Shown one piece after another: positions 6,934-16,025 of a stretch of 64,000 nucleotides of DNA. Origin of the DNA: Nonomuraea wenchangensis. Lineage in GTDB: Bacteria > Actinomycetota > Actinomycetes > Streptosporangiales > Streptosporangiaceae. The stretch lies in contig NZ_FOHX01000023.1 of NCBI RefSeq assembly GCF_900111685.1, positions 1-64,000 on the forward strand. The letters run 5' to 3'. The notes beneath the pieces are model-generated. The model made no database searches. It saw nothing but the letters and a program-made list of their open reading frames with translations, and was not told where the DNA came from. Made by a program: the position numbers and the translations under genes. Within the stretch, counting starts at the first letter, position 1. The number at the start of each line of letters is the position of its first letter.

Positions 6934-9510
6934 GTGCGCTTATCCATCCCGTTGGCGAGCATCGCCGTCTCGGCCGTGCTCCTCGCCCCGGCAGGGACGG
7001 CGGCCGCGGAACCGCCCGCGCCGCCCCAGCCCGCCGTACGCGACTTCGGCAACGGCCCCGAACGCCACGAGGAGGCGGCAGGCGGCGGTGAGCAGGCCCA
7101 GGCCCTCCGCACCGCCCCTCCCACGACCGGCGACCCGTCCGGCGGCCCGTCCCGCGACCTCGGCTACCCCCGCCGCACCAGGCTTCCCGAACCGCCCGAG
7201 AACCCTGCCGACGCCTCCATCAAGCTCGGCCTGGTGCCGTACCACGGCATCGCCCCCAAGCTCAACGAGCTGCAGCGGCGCAGCGACCGGGTGAGCGCCG
7301 AGATCATCGGGCGCAGCGCCCAGGGCCGCGACCTCTACCTCGTCACCGTCACCGCCCCCGAGAGCCGCGCCGAGGCGCGCGAGCAGGCCCGCCTGCGCGA
7401 GCGCATCGCGAACGACCCGGCCGCCGCCGCCCGCGACCGCAAGCTCGCCGCCCGCTACAAGGCCCCGCTCTACGTCAACGCCAACATCCACGGCAACGAG
7501 TGGGAGGGCACCGACGCCGCACTGCGTACCATCGAGGAGCTGGCCACCAGCGCCGATCCGAAGGTCGCCGCGCTGCTCGCGCGCACCCGCGTCTATTTCA
7601 ACGTCACCGCCAACCCCGACGGCCGGGTCAACGGCGTGCGCCCCAACGGCGACGGCTTCGACCTCAACCGCGACTTCGTCACCGCCTCCCAGCCGGAGGT
7701 CAGGGCGATGCGCCGGCTCATGATCGACGCCCAGCCGGTCACCATGATCGACCTGCACGGGTACGTGAACGGCACCCTCATCGAGCCCACCACCCCGCCG
7801 CACGGCGCGAACTACGAATACGACCTGTTCATCAGGAACGCCTACGCCAACGGCCTCGGCATGGAGGCCGCCGTCAACGGCCTCGGCTACACAGCCGAGA
7901 AGGACGGCGTGCATCCGGCGCAGATCCCGTTCCGCGACAGCGCCGAGGGCTGGGACGACTGGCCGCCGATCTTCACCCCGCAGTACGCGCCCTTCCACGG
8001 GGCCGTCGCCTCGCACACCGTCGAGATCCCGCTGCGGGTCAACAACGCCGACTACGCCAACCTGCCGGTCGAGGAGCTGCGCCGTCGCTCGGCGATCAAC
8101 ACCGACGTGGCCGCCGCCGCCATCCGCGCCTCCTACGCCTTCGTCGAGGCCCGGCACGACGCGCTGATCGCCGACCAGATCGAGGTGTTCCGGCGCGGCG
8201 CGGCGGGGGAGCCGTCCAGGTCCGTGCCGCTCGGCATCGTGCCCGGCTTCGGCCCCGAGGACGTCTACACCACGACCTTCCCCCACGCGTACGTCATCAC
8301 CGGCGAGCGCTCGGCCACCGCCGCCGCCCGCCTGGTCGACCACCTCGTGGCCAACGACGTCCGGGTCGGGCGCGCCAGGCACGCCTTCCGCGCGGACGGC
8401 CGGACCTACCCGGCCGGGTCGTACGTCGTGGACATGCGCCAGCCCAAGCGCGGCCTGGCCAACGTGATGCTGGAGCCCGGCGCGGACATCTCACCACGGG
8501 TGGATGCGATGTACGACATCTCCGGCTGGAGCCACGCTCTGCTGTGGGGCGCCAGCGTCGAGCCCGTGACCGGCTCGGCGCCGCGCGTGGCGGCCGAGCC
8601 GGTCAAGGCCGCCGTCCCGACCGGCTCGGTGCCGCGCGGCACAGGGCCGCTCGCGCTCAAGGTCGGGGACGCCAAGGAGGTCCGGGCGGTCAACGACCTG
8701 CTCGCCCAGGGCGTCGCCCTGACCTGGACCGACGACGGCCGGGCGATCGTCCCGGCGAGCGCCCGCCGCGCGGCCGGGACCGTCTCCGACCGGTACGGCG
8801 TCGCCTTCACCCCGGCCGGCGGCGCGACCGGCAGGCCGCTGGCGCCGGTCCGGCTGGCCGCCGCCGTCGCGGCGGACGAGCTGTTCACGCTGCGCGAGCT
8901 GGGTTTCCCGGTCACCCCGGTGTCGACCGCCGTGCTCAACGCCGGCTTCGACTGGAGCGCCACGGACGTGCTGGTCGTCTCCAGCGGGCTCAGCTACACC
9001 GCGCTCAACCCGGACGCCCGCGCGGCGCTCGACGCCTTCCTCACCACCGGCGGCGTCATCACCAGGGGCGGCACGGGCGCGGCGTTCAACGCGGCGGCCG
9101 GGCTGCTCACCGTGACGGCGGTCGCGGGCCGTTCCGACGCCAACGGCGTCGTGCGCGTGGCGTCCTCCGCCGGGCCGGTCGGCGCCGGGTCGCCGGAACA
9201 CTCGTTCGTGTACTCGCCGCGCTGGTTCACCGGCCTGGGGCCGGAGGTCAGGGTGGAGCAGTCGTACGCGGCGGACGGACCCCTCGTCGCCGGTCACTGG
9301 CGGGCCGACCCCCGGACCGGCGCGGGCGGGCCCGAGCAGGCCAGGGGGCAGGCGGCGGTGGTGAGCGGCCGGGACGAGCGCGGCGCGGCCGTCGTCATGT
9401 TCGGCACCGAGCCCATGTTCCGCAACCATCCGAAGGGCCTGTTCCCGCAGGTCGCCAGGGCCGCCTACTGGACGGCGACGGCGACGGCCGCGACGGCCGC
9501 CGCTCCCTGA
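6934..9510 (+). CDS. secreted M14 family zinc carboxypeptidase
   Basis: An 858-residue exported peptidase. GTG 6934 is chosen as start because GGAGG (6924-6928) sits 5 bases before it and the resulting N-terminus MRLSIPLASIAVSAVLLAPAG is a clean signal peptide; in-frame ATGs at 6916 and 6922 are alternatives. The mature N-terminus is Pro/Glu-rich and flexible. The M14 catalytic domain starts near residue 100. Zinc ligands are seen as IHGNEWEG (His186, Glu189) and DLHGY (His275); the general-base Glu is E364 in HTVEIPL. After about residue 400 there is a long C-terminal region with Rossmann-like and beta-sandwich pieces of unknown role. It would remove C-terminal residues from peptides outside the cell or on the wall. 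It is monocistronic, with a terminator after the stop. Confidence 0.9.
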   Translation: MRLSIPLASIAVSAVLLAPAGTAAAEPPAPPQPAVRDFGNGPERHEEAAGGGEQAQALRTAPPTTGDPSGGPSRDLGYPRRTRLPEPPENPADASIKLGLVPYHGIAPKLNELQRRSDRVSAEIIGRSAQGRDLYLVTVTAPESRAEAREQARLRERIANDPAAAARDRKLAARYKAPLYVNANIHGNEWEGTDAALRTIEELATSADPKVAALLARTRVYFNVTANPDGRVNGVRPNGDGFDLNRDFVTASQPEVRAMRRLMIDAQPVTMIDLHGYVNGTLIEPTTPPHGANYEYDLFIRNAYANGLGMEAAVNGLGYTAEKDGVHPAQIPFRDSAEGWDDWPPIFTPQYAPFHGAVASHTVEIPLRVNNADYANLPVEELRRRSAINTDVAAAAIRASYAFVEARHDALIADQIEVFRRGAAGEPSRSVPLGIVPGFGPEDVYTTTFPHAYVITGERSATAAARLVDHLVANDVRVGRARHAFRADGRTYPAGSYVVDMRQPKRGLANVMLEPGADISPRVDAMYDISGWSHALLWGASVEPVTGSAPRVAAEPVKAAVPTGSVPRGTGPLALKVGDAKEVRAVNDLLAQGVALTWTDDGRAIVPASARRAAGTVSDRYGVAFTPAGGATGRPLAPVRLAAAVAADELFTLRELGFPVTPVSTAVLNAGFDWSATDVLVVSSGLSYTALNPDARAALDAFLTTGGVITRGGTGAAFNAAAGLLTVTAVAGRSDANGVVRVASSAGPVGAGSPEHSFVYSPRWFTGLGPEVRVEQSYAADGPLVAGHWRADPRTGAGGPEQARGQAAVVSGRDERGAAVVMFGTEPMFRNHPKGLFPQVARAAYWTATATAATAAAP

Positions 9511-9542
9511 ACAAGCCGACGGCCGGCGGCCCCATGAGCCGG

Positions 9543-9574
9543 ACGGGCCGGGCGGAGCGATCCGCCCGGCCCGT
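9543..9574. terminator. bidirectional hairpin terminator
   Basis: Perfect 14-bp stem ACGGGCCGGGCGGA (9543-9556) / TCCGCCCGGCCCGT (9561-9574) closed by a GCGA tetraloop, placed between the converging M14 peptidase and EF-G paralogue genes, 6 bases from the stop codon of the latter. Confidence 0.85.
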
Positions 9575-9579
9575 GCCGG

Positions 9580-11601
9580 TCACGGCGCCGGGGCGTAGCC
9601 GGCGGGCCGGGCGGTGAACGTGCCGTGGCCGTGCGTCCTGCCGCGCAGGCGCGTCGCGTACCCGAACACCTCGGCCAGCGGCACCGTCGCCGTGACGACG
9701 ACCGTGCCCGCCCGCGCCACGGAGCCGGTCACCCGCCCGCGCCGCGCCGCGAGGTCGCCGAGCACCGCGCCCGCGGTCTCGTCCGGCGCGGTCACCGTGA
9801 CCTCGGCCACCGGCTCCAGCAGCGCCATCGCGCACGCCGCCAGCGCCGCGCGCAGCCCCAGTCGCCCGGCGGCGCGGAACGCGAGCTCCGACGAGTCCTT
9901 CGGATGCGTGGCCCCGTCGGTCAGCGTCACCCGCAGCCCGGTCACCGGATGGCCGCCGAGCGGCCCCGCCGCGAGCGCGTCGCGGCAGCCGGCCTCGACC
10001 GCGCGGACGTACTCGCGCGGCACCCGCCCGCCGGTCACCGAGGAGCCGAACGCGAACCCGTCGCCGTCCAGCGGCTCGACGTCCAGCACGACGTGCGCGA
10101 ACTGCCCGGCGCCGCCGTCCTGCTTGACGTGCCTGTACAGCACGCCACGCACCCCGCGCACGACCGTCTCCCGGTAGGCGACCTGCGGACGCCCGACGGC
10201 CACGGCCAGGCCGTGGTCGCGGCGCAGCTTCTCCGCTGCCACCTCCAGGTGCAACTCGCCCATCCCGGACAGCAGGGTCTGCCCGGTCTCGGCGTCGGCC
10301 CGTACCGACAGCGACGGGTCCTCCTCCGTGAGGCGGGCCAGCGCCGCGGCCAGCCGACCGGCGTCGGCGCTCCTCCGCGCCTCGACGGCCACGGACACGA
10401 CGGGCTCGGCGGGGCTCGGCGGCTCCAGCACGACCGGGGAGCCCGGTGCGCACAGGGTCGCGCCCGCGCGGGCCGCCTTGAGCCCGACCAGCGCCACGAT
10501 GTCGCCCGCCACCGCCCGGTCCACCTCGGCGTGCCGGTCGGCCTGCACCCGCAGGATCCGCCCGGCCCGCTCGACGCGTCCCACGCCGGCGTCCAGCACC
10601 GCGTCCCCCTTCCTGAGGGTCCCCGCGTAGAGCCGCACGTACGTGAGCCGTCCCGTCGCCGTCGCGCTCACCTTGAACGCCAGCGCCACCAGCGGCGCCG
10701 CGGGATCGGCGGCCCGCGCGGCGGCGGGCACGTCGAGCGGCGACGGCAGGTACGCCACGACTGCGTCGAGCAGCGGCTCCACCCCGCGGTCGCGGTAGGC
10801 GGCCCCGCACAGCACGACCACGCCCGCCCCGGACAGCGTCAGCTCCCGCAGCGCGAGCGCCAGCGTCTCGTCGGAGAGCGCTGCTCCCGCGCTCGCGGGG
10901 GTGACGCAGAACTCCTCCAGGGCGCCCGGGTGCAGCCCGGCCACGGTCTCCTCCAGGAGCCCGCGTCGCCGCCGCGCCTCCGGCAGCAGCTCCTCGGGCA
11001 CGGGCTCTTCCCGCATCGGCGCGCCGCCGCCGTCCCATACCAGCGCACGCATCCGGACCAGGTCCACCACGCCGCGGAAGCCGTCCTCCGCACCGATCGG
11101 GAGCTGGACGGGCAGCGGCGCGGGGTGCAGCCGCGCCCGGATCGAGGCGACCACGGCGTCGAGGTCCGCGCCCGCCCGGTCCATCTTGTTGACGAAGGCC
11201 ACCCGCGGGACCCCGTGCCGGTCGGCCCGCCGCCACACGGACTCGCTCTGCGGCTCGACCCCGGCCACGCCGTCGAAGACGGCCACCGCGCCGTCGAGCA
11301 CCCGCAGCGACCGCTCGACCTCGTCGGAGAAGTCGACGTGGCCGGGCGTGTCGATGAGGTTGATCCGGTGGCCGTCCCAGTCGCAGCTCACCGCGGCGGC
11401 GAAGATCGTGATGCCGCGGTCGCGTTCCTGGGGGTCGAAGTCGGTGACGGTGGTGCCGTCGTGCACCTCGCCGCGCTTGTACGTGGCGCCGGTCAGGTAC
11501 AGGATCCGCTCGGTGACGGTGGTCTTGCCGGCGTCCACGTGGGCGAGGACGCCGAGGTTGCGTACGGTGGCGAGGGGGTCGGCTACGACACGGGTGCGCA
11601 T
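9580..11601 (-). CDS. elongation factor G paralogue (EF-G-like GTPase)
   Basis: A 673-residue translational GTPase with all EF-G domains. G1 is AHVDAGKTT (about 18-26), the switch region DFDPQERDRGITI, G3 DTPGHVDF, G4 NKMD (about 140). Domain II, III (SGMGELHLEVAAEKL), IV (GGAGQFAHVVLDVEP, VTGGRVPREYV) and V (GYATRLRGRTHGHGTF) follow in order. Domain IV and the NKMD/TYKRGEVHDG residues are of EF-G type, not of the Tet(M) ribosomal-protection type. At about 25 residues shorter than housekeeping FusA and without S12/S7/tuf neighbours, it is a secondary copy. Such paralogues may act in ribosome recycling, stress, or tolerance to translation inhibitors; which applies here is unknown. SD GAAAGG lies inside a palindrome 9 bases before the ATG. 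Confidence 0.88.
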   Translation of the reverse strand: MRTRVVADPLATVRNLGVLAHVDAGKTTVTERILYLTGATYKRGEVHDGTTVTDFDPQERDRGITIFAAAVSCDWDGHRINLIDTPGHVDFSDEVERSLRVLDGAVAVFDGVAGVEPQSESVWRRADRHGVPRVAFVNKMDRAGADLDAVVASIRARLHPAPLPVQLPIGAEDGFRGVVDLVRMRALVWDGGGAPMREEPVPEELLPEARRRRGLLEETVAGLHPGALEEFCVTPASAGAALSDETLALALRELTLSGAGVVVLCGAAYRDRGVEPLLDAVVAYLPSPLDVPAAARAADPAAPLVALAFKVSATATGRLTYVRLYAGTLRKGDAVLDAGVGRVERAGRILRVQADRHAEVDRAVAGDIVALVGLKAARAGATLCAPGSPVVLEPPSPAEPVVSVAVEARRSADAGRLAAALARLTEEDPSLSVRADAETGQTLLSGMGELHLEVAAEKLRRDHGLAVAVGRPQVAYRETVVRGVRGVLYRHVKQDGGAGQFAHVVLDVEPLDGDGFAFGSSVTGGRVPREYVRAVEAGCRDALAAGPLGGHPVTGLRVTLTDGATHPKDSSELAFRAAGRLGLRAALAACAMALLEPVAEVTVTAPDETAGAVLGDLAARRGRVTGSVARAGTVVVTATVPLAEVFGYATRLRGRTHGHGTFTARPAGYAPAP

Positions 11602-11610
11602 GGCCTGCGG

Positions 11611-11624
11611 CCTTTCATGAAAGG
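11611..11624 (-). promoter_or_regulatory. palindromic ribosome-binding site of the EF-G paralogue
   Basis: CCTTTCATGAAAGG is a perfect 14-bp palindrome that contains the Shine-Dalgarno sequence GAAAGG of the EF-G paralogue (start 11601, spacing 9). An ATG inside it would open an 11-codon frame (11583-11618) ending just inside the EF-G gene. If folded in the mRNA or translated, either could modulate initiation; this is speculative. Confidence 0.35.
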
Positions 11625-11692
11625 TCGGGAAACGAGGACAGCGCGATTCGCCCGGCGAACAACCCGGCAGGCTCAGAAAGAGGAGGCGTTCG

Positions 11693-11800
11693 TCAGGACG
11701 TCCGGCGACGGCCGCGCAGCCGGCGCCGGGGCGACGAGGACACCAGGATCACCTCGTACCGCGAGGACGGGAGGACGACGGCGGCGCTGACAGGGCGCAT
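11693..11800 (-). CDS. possible 35-residue leader peptide upstream of the EF-G paralogue
   Basis: Short frame starting at ATG 11800 with a good SD (GAAGGA, about 8 bases upstream) and ending at TGA 11693. The product begins MRPVSAAVVLPSSRYEVILV and ends in a basic tail RRRLRGRRR. It lies about 90 bases before the EF-G paralogue and on the same strand, in an otherwise gene-free 286-base leader. Genes that answer ribosome stalling often carry such leader peptides, so it may control the downstream gene, but composition alone does not prove it is translated. Confidence 0.3.
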   Translation of the reverse strand: MRPVSAAVVLPSSRYEVILVSSSPRRRLRGRRRTS

Positions 11801-11887
11801 GGCGGGGTCCTTCCCTTCTCGATCGCGGCGGGTTCGAGGCGAGTGTAGTGAAGCGGTTTCCGGCGGGGCGACGGGTTTTTCCGCGCG

Positions 11888-13174
11888 TCACCGCTCGACG
11901 ACGTGGCCGACGCGGAAGAAGCCGTCCGGGTCGTAGGCCCGCTTGACCTCCCGCAGCCGCGCGTGGTCCGCCCCTGACCAGGCCGCGGCCGTGCGCCCGG
12001 TGTCGGCGAGGAAATTGAGGAACGTGCCCCCGTTGTCGTACGGCCGCAGCGCCTCGGCGAGCCCCGGCACCGGAGTGTCCACGATCACCGACAGCCGGGT
12101 GCGGCGGTGGCTGACCGGCCCGGCGTCCGGCCCCGGACGGCTCATCGCGCCGCCCCAGTGCCGCACCTCCACGGTCTGCGCCTGCCCGGCCGCGGCGACC
12201 AGCACGTCCACGACCTCGGCGGGGACCTCCTCCAGCATGGACATGTGGCGGTTCGGGGTGCCGCCCATGGCCGTGTCCGCGTACGTCGTCGTACGGGTCT
12301 CGTCCAGCAGCGCAGGGCCGGCCGCCCGCAGGAGCGGCGCCAGCAGCCGCCGGCCCTCCGCCTCGTCGCCGGCGTGCACGACCTTGAGCTGCGCCACGTG
12401 CCGCCCGGCGAGCGGCCCTTCGCCGGGCATCCGCCGCAGCACGACGGCGGTGCTGAGGTCGTCGGGGGCGGTGTCGATCCACGTCCGGTACGTCTCCAGC
12501 AGCTCGCCCGCCACCTCGATCGGGAAGTACGCGAACCCGCTGTACACCTGCGACACCGGGTGCAGCCGGAACTCCAGCGAGGTGACCACGCCGAACCCGC
12601 CGCCGCCCCCGCGCAGCGCCCAGAACAGCTCGGGGTGGCTGTCCGCGCTCGCCGTGACGTGCCGCCCGTCGGCGAGCAGCACCTCGGCCCGCAGCACGCT
12701 GTCGGCGGCGAAGCCGTGCCTGCGCGCCAGCCAGCCGAGGCCGCCGCCGAGCGTGTAGCCGGTGACGCCGACGTCGGGCGCGGAGCCGGACAGCGGCGCG
12801 AGCCCGAACGGCGCGGCGGCGGCGAGGACGTGGCCCCAGCGGGCGCCCGGCCCGACCCGCGCGATCCAGCGGACGGGGTCCACCAGCACCGACGCCATCG
12901 GCGTCGTCCGCACCAGCACGCCGCCTTCGGCCCCGGCGTGCGTGCCGTGCCCGGTCGCCTGCACCGCGAACGGCACCCCGTGCGCCCGCGCCGCCAGTAA
13001 CGCCGACCGCACGTCCGCCATGCCGTACGCCTCGGCGACCAGCGCCGGCCGGGCGTCCACGGCGGGGTTGAGCGAGCGGCGCAGCTCGTCGTAGCTGCCG
13101 TCGCCGGGCCGGTGCGCCCGTCCGGTGAAGCCGGAGAGCGTGATGTCGTCGTCGATCCTGTACGGGTTGCTCAT
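11888..13174 (-). CDS. FAD-linked oxidase, berberine-bridge type
   Basis: A 428-residue flavoprotein oxidoreductase. The FAD_binding_4 (PCMH) domain covers about 25-200: the strand PFAVQATGHGTHAG holds the His of GHG, the usual site of 8-alpha histidyl-FAD attachment, and GYTLGGGLGWLARRHG is the pyrophosphate loop. The second attachment Cys of bicovalent enzymes is not seen there, so attachment is probably single. The C-terminal BBE motif YDPDGFFRVGHVV (residues about 412-424) packs against the flavin. The start at ATG 13174 has SD GAAGGG; a GTG seven codons upstream is less likely. It would oxidise an alcohol, sugar or alkaloid-like substrate with O2. A decayed duplicate of its 3' end sits at 6656-6776. 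Confidence 0.9.
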   Translation of the reverse strand: MSNPYRIDDDITLSGFTGRAHRPGDGSYDELRRSLNPAVDARPALVAEAYGMADVRSALLAARAHGVPFAVQATGHGTHAGAEGGVLVRTTPMASVLVDPVRWIARVGPGARWGHVLAAAAPFGLAPLSGSAPDVGVTGYTLGGGLGWLARRHGFAADSVLRAEVLLADGRHVTASADSHPELFWALRGGGGGFGVVTSLEFRLHPVSQVYSGFAYFPIEVAGELLETYRTWIDTAPDDLSTAVVLRRMPGEGPLAGRHVAQLKVVHAGDEAEGRRLLAPLLRAAGPALLDETRTTTYADTAMGGTPNRHMSMLEEVPAEVVDVLVAAAGQAQTVEVRHWGGAMSRPGPDAGPVSHRRTRLSVIVDTPVPGLAEALRPYDNGGTFLNFLADTGRTAAAWSGADHARLREVKRAYDPDGFFRVGHVVER

Positions 13175-13411
13175 CTCGATCGCCCTTCTCGTCATGTCCT
13201 GTGAACAGCGTGCGGGAGGGCGCTTACGGTCTCGTTCCCGTCGCCTTACCGCACCTCTTAAGACCGGTCGAGAGCCAGAATCTCGTCGCTGCGCGGCCGG
13301 CGAATCCAGCAGTCGTCGCTCTCGCGGCTACGCCGCGGGCGGTAGGCGGGGGCCGGGCTGCCACCGCGGGAGTGGTACCGGCGGATGACCTGGATGGTTC
13401 GCGCCCGGTGG

Positions 13412-13894
13412 TCAGGTGACGGGCACGATCTCGGCCCTGGTCAGGACGCCGTCCTCGATGGTGAGCAGGCCCACCGTGCCGTGCGGCTGGCGGCGGCGGT
13501 CGGTGGGGGAGCCCGGGTTGAAGATGCGCAGGCCGTCGCCGGACTCGTCCAGCGGGATGTGGGAGTGGCCGAACACCACCAGGTCCGCCTCGGGGAAGCG
13601 GCGCCGCAGGCGGGCCAGGCGGCCCTTGGCCGGGCCGCTGTCGTGGATCATCCCGATCCGCAGGCCGTCCAGCGTGAGCTCCAGGGTCTCCGGCGCCGTC
13701 ACGTCCGGGCCGTCGTTGTTGCCCTTGACCGCGTGCACGGGCGCGTACGCGGCCAGCTCGGCCAGCACCGAGGCGACGCAGACGTCCCCGGCGTGCAGGA
13801 TGACGTCCGCGTCCCGCAGGTGCTCGGCGACCCGGGGCGGGCAGGAGCGCCAGCGCCGGGGCGCGTGGGTGTCGGACAGCGCGACGACGTTCAT
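13412..13894 (-). CDS. YfcE/MJ0936-type metallophosphoesterase
   Basis: A 160-residue cytosolic phosphodiesterase of the calcineurin-like superfamily. All metal-binding motifs are present in order: SDTHAP (DxH) at residue 7, LHAGDV (GD) near 35, KGNNDG (GNxD) near 58, MIHDSG, and FGHSHIP (GHxH) near 108. The compact size and the lack of extra domains match MJ0936/YfcE. Such enzymes hydrolyse phosphodiester model substrates, but the physiological substrate is unknown. The gene lies 54 bases downstream of the sigma factor gene on the same strand and may be cotranscribed with it. Confidence 0.9.
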   Translation of the reverse strand: MNVVALSDTHAPRRWRSCPPRVAEHLRDADVILHAGDVCVASVLAELAAYAPVHAVKGNNDGPDVTAPETLELTLDGLRIGMIHDSGPAKGRLARLRRRFPEADLVVFGHSHIPLDESGDGLRIFNPGSPTDRRRQPHGTVGLLTIEDGVLTRAEIVPVT

Positions 13895-13948
13895 GCCCTG
13901 CCCCTGCCCGCCGCGCCCGGGCCCGTCACCCCCGCCGGGAGAGAGCAG

Positions 13949-15181
13949 TCAGCGCAGGCGGGCCGCCCGTTCCTCGAGGTAGTCCCGCTCCGGGGCGCTG
14001 GCCGTCAGCCGGGCCGCCTCGCGGTAGGCGCCGGCCGCCCCGGCGGGGTCGCCCGCCAGCTCCAGCAGGTGCGCCCGGACCGCGGCCGGCCGGTGGTGGC
14101 CCTTGAGCCGGCCGCCGGCCGCGAGCCGGTCGAGCCGGTCGAGCCCGGCTTTCGGGCCGTGGACCATGGCCTCGGCGACCGCGTGGTTGAGCTCGACCAC
14201 CGGGTTGTCGTCCAGTCCTGACAGCACCCGGTACAGGGCGAGGATCTGCGGCCAGTCGGTCTCCGCGGCCGACGGGGCCTCGTCGTGCACGGCCGCGATG
14301 GCCGCCTGCACCTGGTAGGGCCCGAGCGGGGCCGTGGACAGCGCCTTGCTCACCAGCTCCACGCCTTCGGCGACGAGCCGCCGGTCCCACAGGCCGCGGT
14401 CCTGCTCGGCGAGCGGGACCAGCCGCCCGTCCGGCCCGGTGCGGGCGGGCCGGCGCGCCTCGGTGAGCAGCATGAGCGCCAGCAGCCCGGCCACCTCGCC
14501 GTCGTCGGGCAGCAGCCGGTGCACGGCCCTCGCCAGCCTGATCGCCTCGCCGGTCAGCTCGTCGCGGTGCAGCTCCGGCCCGGCCGTCGCGGTGTAGCCC
14601 TCGTTGAAGATCAGGTAGAGCACGTGCAGGACGACCCGCAGCCGTTCGGCCCGCTCGCCCTCGGGCGGCGGCTCGAACCGCGCCCCGGCGGCCTTGATCC
14701 GCTGTTTGGCCCGGCTGATGCGCTGCGCCATCGTCGCCTCGGGCACCAGGAACGCGCCCGCCACCTGCGCCGTGGTCAGCCCGCCGACGGCCCGCAGCGT
14801 GAGGGCGAGCTGCGAGGGCGGCGACAACGCCGGATGGCAGCACAGGAACAGCAGCGTGAGCGTGTCGTCCCGGTCTCCGGCCGGCTCCTCGCCCGGCCCG
14901 GCCACCGTGTGCGCGTCCGCCGGCTCGCCCACGCCGGCGCTCTCCTCGCGCCGCCGCCGGGCGTGCTCGCTGCGTACGAGGTCGATGAGCCGCCGCGAGG
15001 CCACCGTCACCAGCCAGGCCCGCGGGTTGTCCGGCACGCCCTCGCGCGGCCACTGGACTGCGGCGTCGAGCAGCGCCTCCTGGACGGCGTCCTCGCAGGC
15101 GGCGAACTGCTCGTGGCGCCGTACGAGGATGCCCAGCACCTGCGGCGCGAGCTCCCGCAGCAGCGCCTCGACCTCGGTCAT
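13949..15181 (-). CDS. ECF42-type sigma factor with DUF6596/TPR-like C-terminus
   Basis: A 410-residue extracytoplasmic-function sigma factor. Region 2 reads EDAVQEALLDAAVQWPREG and DNPRAWLVTVASRRLIDLVR; region 4 is GLTTAQVAGAFLVPEATMAQ. After about residue 175 comes the long helical C-terminal extension typical of ECF42, with its signature YLIFNEGYTATAG and a TPR-like ending (LAGDPAGAAGAYREAARL). Ordinary ECF factors stop at about 190 residues. ATG 15181 overlaps the stop of the upstream YCII gene by 4 bp (ATGA), the genetic linkage known for ECF42 (DGPF-partner proteins in place of an anti-sigma factor). Target promoters are not apparent. A second copy of this module lies at 59779-61554. 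Confidence 0.93.
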   Translation of the reverse strand: MTEVEALLRELAPQVLGILVRRHEQFAACEDAVQEALLDAAVQWPREGVPDNPRAWLVTVASRRLIDLVRSEHARRRREESAGVGEPADAHTVAGPGEEPAGDRDDTLTLLFLCCHPALSPPSQLALTLRAVGGLTTAQVAGAFLVPEATMAQRISRAKQRIKAAGARFEPPPEGERAERLRVVLHVLYLIFNEGYTATAGPELHRDELTGEAIRLARAVHRLLPDDGEVAGLLALMLLTEARRPARTGPDGRLVPLAEQDRGLWDRRLVAEGVELVSKALSTAPLGPYQVQAAIAAVHDEAPSAAETDWPQILALYRVLSGLDDNPVVELNHAVAEAMVHGPKAGLDRLDRLAAGGRLKGHHRPAAVRAHLLELAGDPAGAAGAYREAARLTASAPERDYLEERAARLR

Positions 15182-15561
15182 CCCAGGGCCGGGCCGCCCT
15201 CGCCCGCGGGCGGGTCGACCTCGTCGATGATCGGCCGCACCTCCATCGCGCACAGCCGCGCGTCCGGCCACCGGGCCGCGATCTCCGTGGCCCGCTCGAC
15301 GCTCGCGCACTCCACCACGAGGTAGCCCGCCAGGAACTCCTTGGCCTCCAGGAACGGCCCGTCGGTGATGGCCGGCACGCCGCCGCGCACCCTGACGACG
15401 CGGGAGGTGCCGGGCTCGTCGAGCGCCTGCCCGCCCACCAGCTCGCCGCTGTCGGCGAGCTCCTTCATCAGGGCGTCCACCTCGGCCATCACGTCGGACT
15501 CGTGGTCGGCCACGTGCTGCTGCGACTCGGCGTTGGCGTAGATCATCAGCATGTACTTCAC
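15178..15561 (-). CDS. YCII/DGPF-domain protein, partner of ECF42 sigma factor
   Basis: A 127-residue protein with the dimeric ferredoxin-like YCII fold. Hallmarks are MKYMLMIYANAESQ at the N-terminus and AITDGPFLEAKEFLAGYLVV, the DGPF signature. Proteins of this kind are nearly always encoded next to ECF42 sigma factors, as here with a 4-bp overlap. They are thought to sense or modify a small molecule and may influence the sigma factor, but no biochemical role is established for this one. Start is GTG 15561. Confidence 0.9.
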   Translation of the reverse strand: MKYMLMIYANAESQQHVADHESDVMAEVDALMKELADSGELVGGQALDEPGTSRVVRVRGGVPAITDGPFLEAKEFLAGYLVVECASVERATEIAARWPDARLCAMEVRPIIDEVDPPAGEGGPALG

Positions 15562-15578
15562 GCGCTCATGCTATGGGC

Positions 15579-16004
15579 TCAGTGGCAGCGGAGGTCCAGA
15601 CCGGGGTCGGTGCTGTCGAACGCCTCCACGATGAAGGACCCGGAGAAGCCGTCGTCGCCCTGATGCCTCTCGAAGTAGACCCGCAAGGGAACCCGCTCGG
15701 CCTCGACCCCGGGGATGCGGGCGGCGGCGTAGTAGCGGAGCACAGCCTCCTCGGAGAGGCTCGTGTACAGCGAGATGCGGGCCCGGTAGTCGCAGTGGTT
15801 GCCGTTCCCCAGCAGGGTGATGGAACCCTCGGCGCCGTAATCGGTGTGCGAGGTCTCGGGCGGCGGGGGATAGGCGAGGAGGCGGTCCTCCAGGTCCGCG
15901 AGCTTCCTGTCGTTCGCCCAGGAGGGGACGGCGAACAGCAGATACAGCCCGGCGAAGGGCACCAGGACCGCGCACGCGACGGTGATGAGGCATCCGGATC
16001 TCAC
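15579..16004 (-). CDS. membrane-anchored extracytoplasmic protein, unknown function
   Basis: A 141-residue protein. Residues 5-26 (CLITVACAVLVPFAGLYLLF) make a single hydrophobic anchor or uncleaved signal, and the remainder would lie outside the membrane. It carries two cysteines outside the anchor (HCDYRARI and the C-terminal LRCH), which may form a disulfide. A helix-strand pattern around LSEEAVLRYYAAARIPGVEA and later SFIVEAFDST is consistent with a small alpha/beta domain. I do not recognise the family. It lies between the YCII gene (17 bases downstream) and the carboxylesterase gene, on the same strand as both. Confidence 0.7.
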   Translation of the reverse strand: MRSGCLITVACAVLVPFAGLYLLFAVPSWANDRKLADLEDRLLAYPPPPETSHTDYGAEGSITLLGNGNHCDYRARISLYTSLSEEAVLRYYAAARIPGVEAERVPLRVYFERHQGDDGFSGSFIVEAFDSTDPGLDLRCH

Positions 16005-16025
16005 GACGGCGAACTCTACGCCGGA

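Noticed and set aside
9580..11601. Tet(M)-type ribosomal protection protein
   Set aside because: The G4 motif is NKMD and the N-terminus follows EF-G (ATYKRGEVHDG), not the Tet(M) pattern, so I call it an EF-G paralogue.
9625..11790. Long plus-strand open frame opposite the EF-G paralogue
   Set aside because: Low-complexity composition and full overlap with a clear EF-G; no SD and no homology signal.
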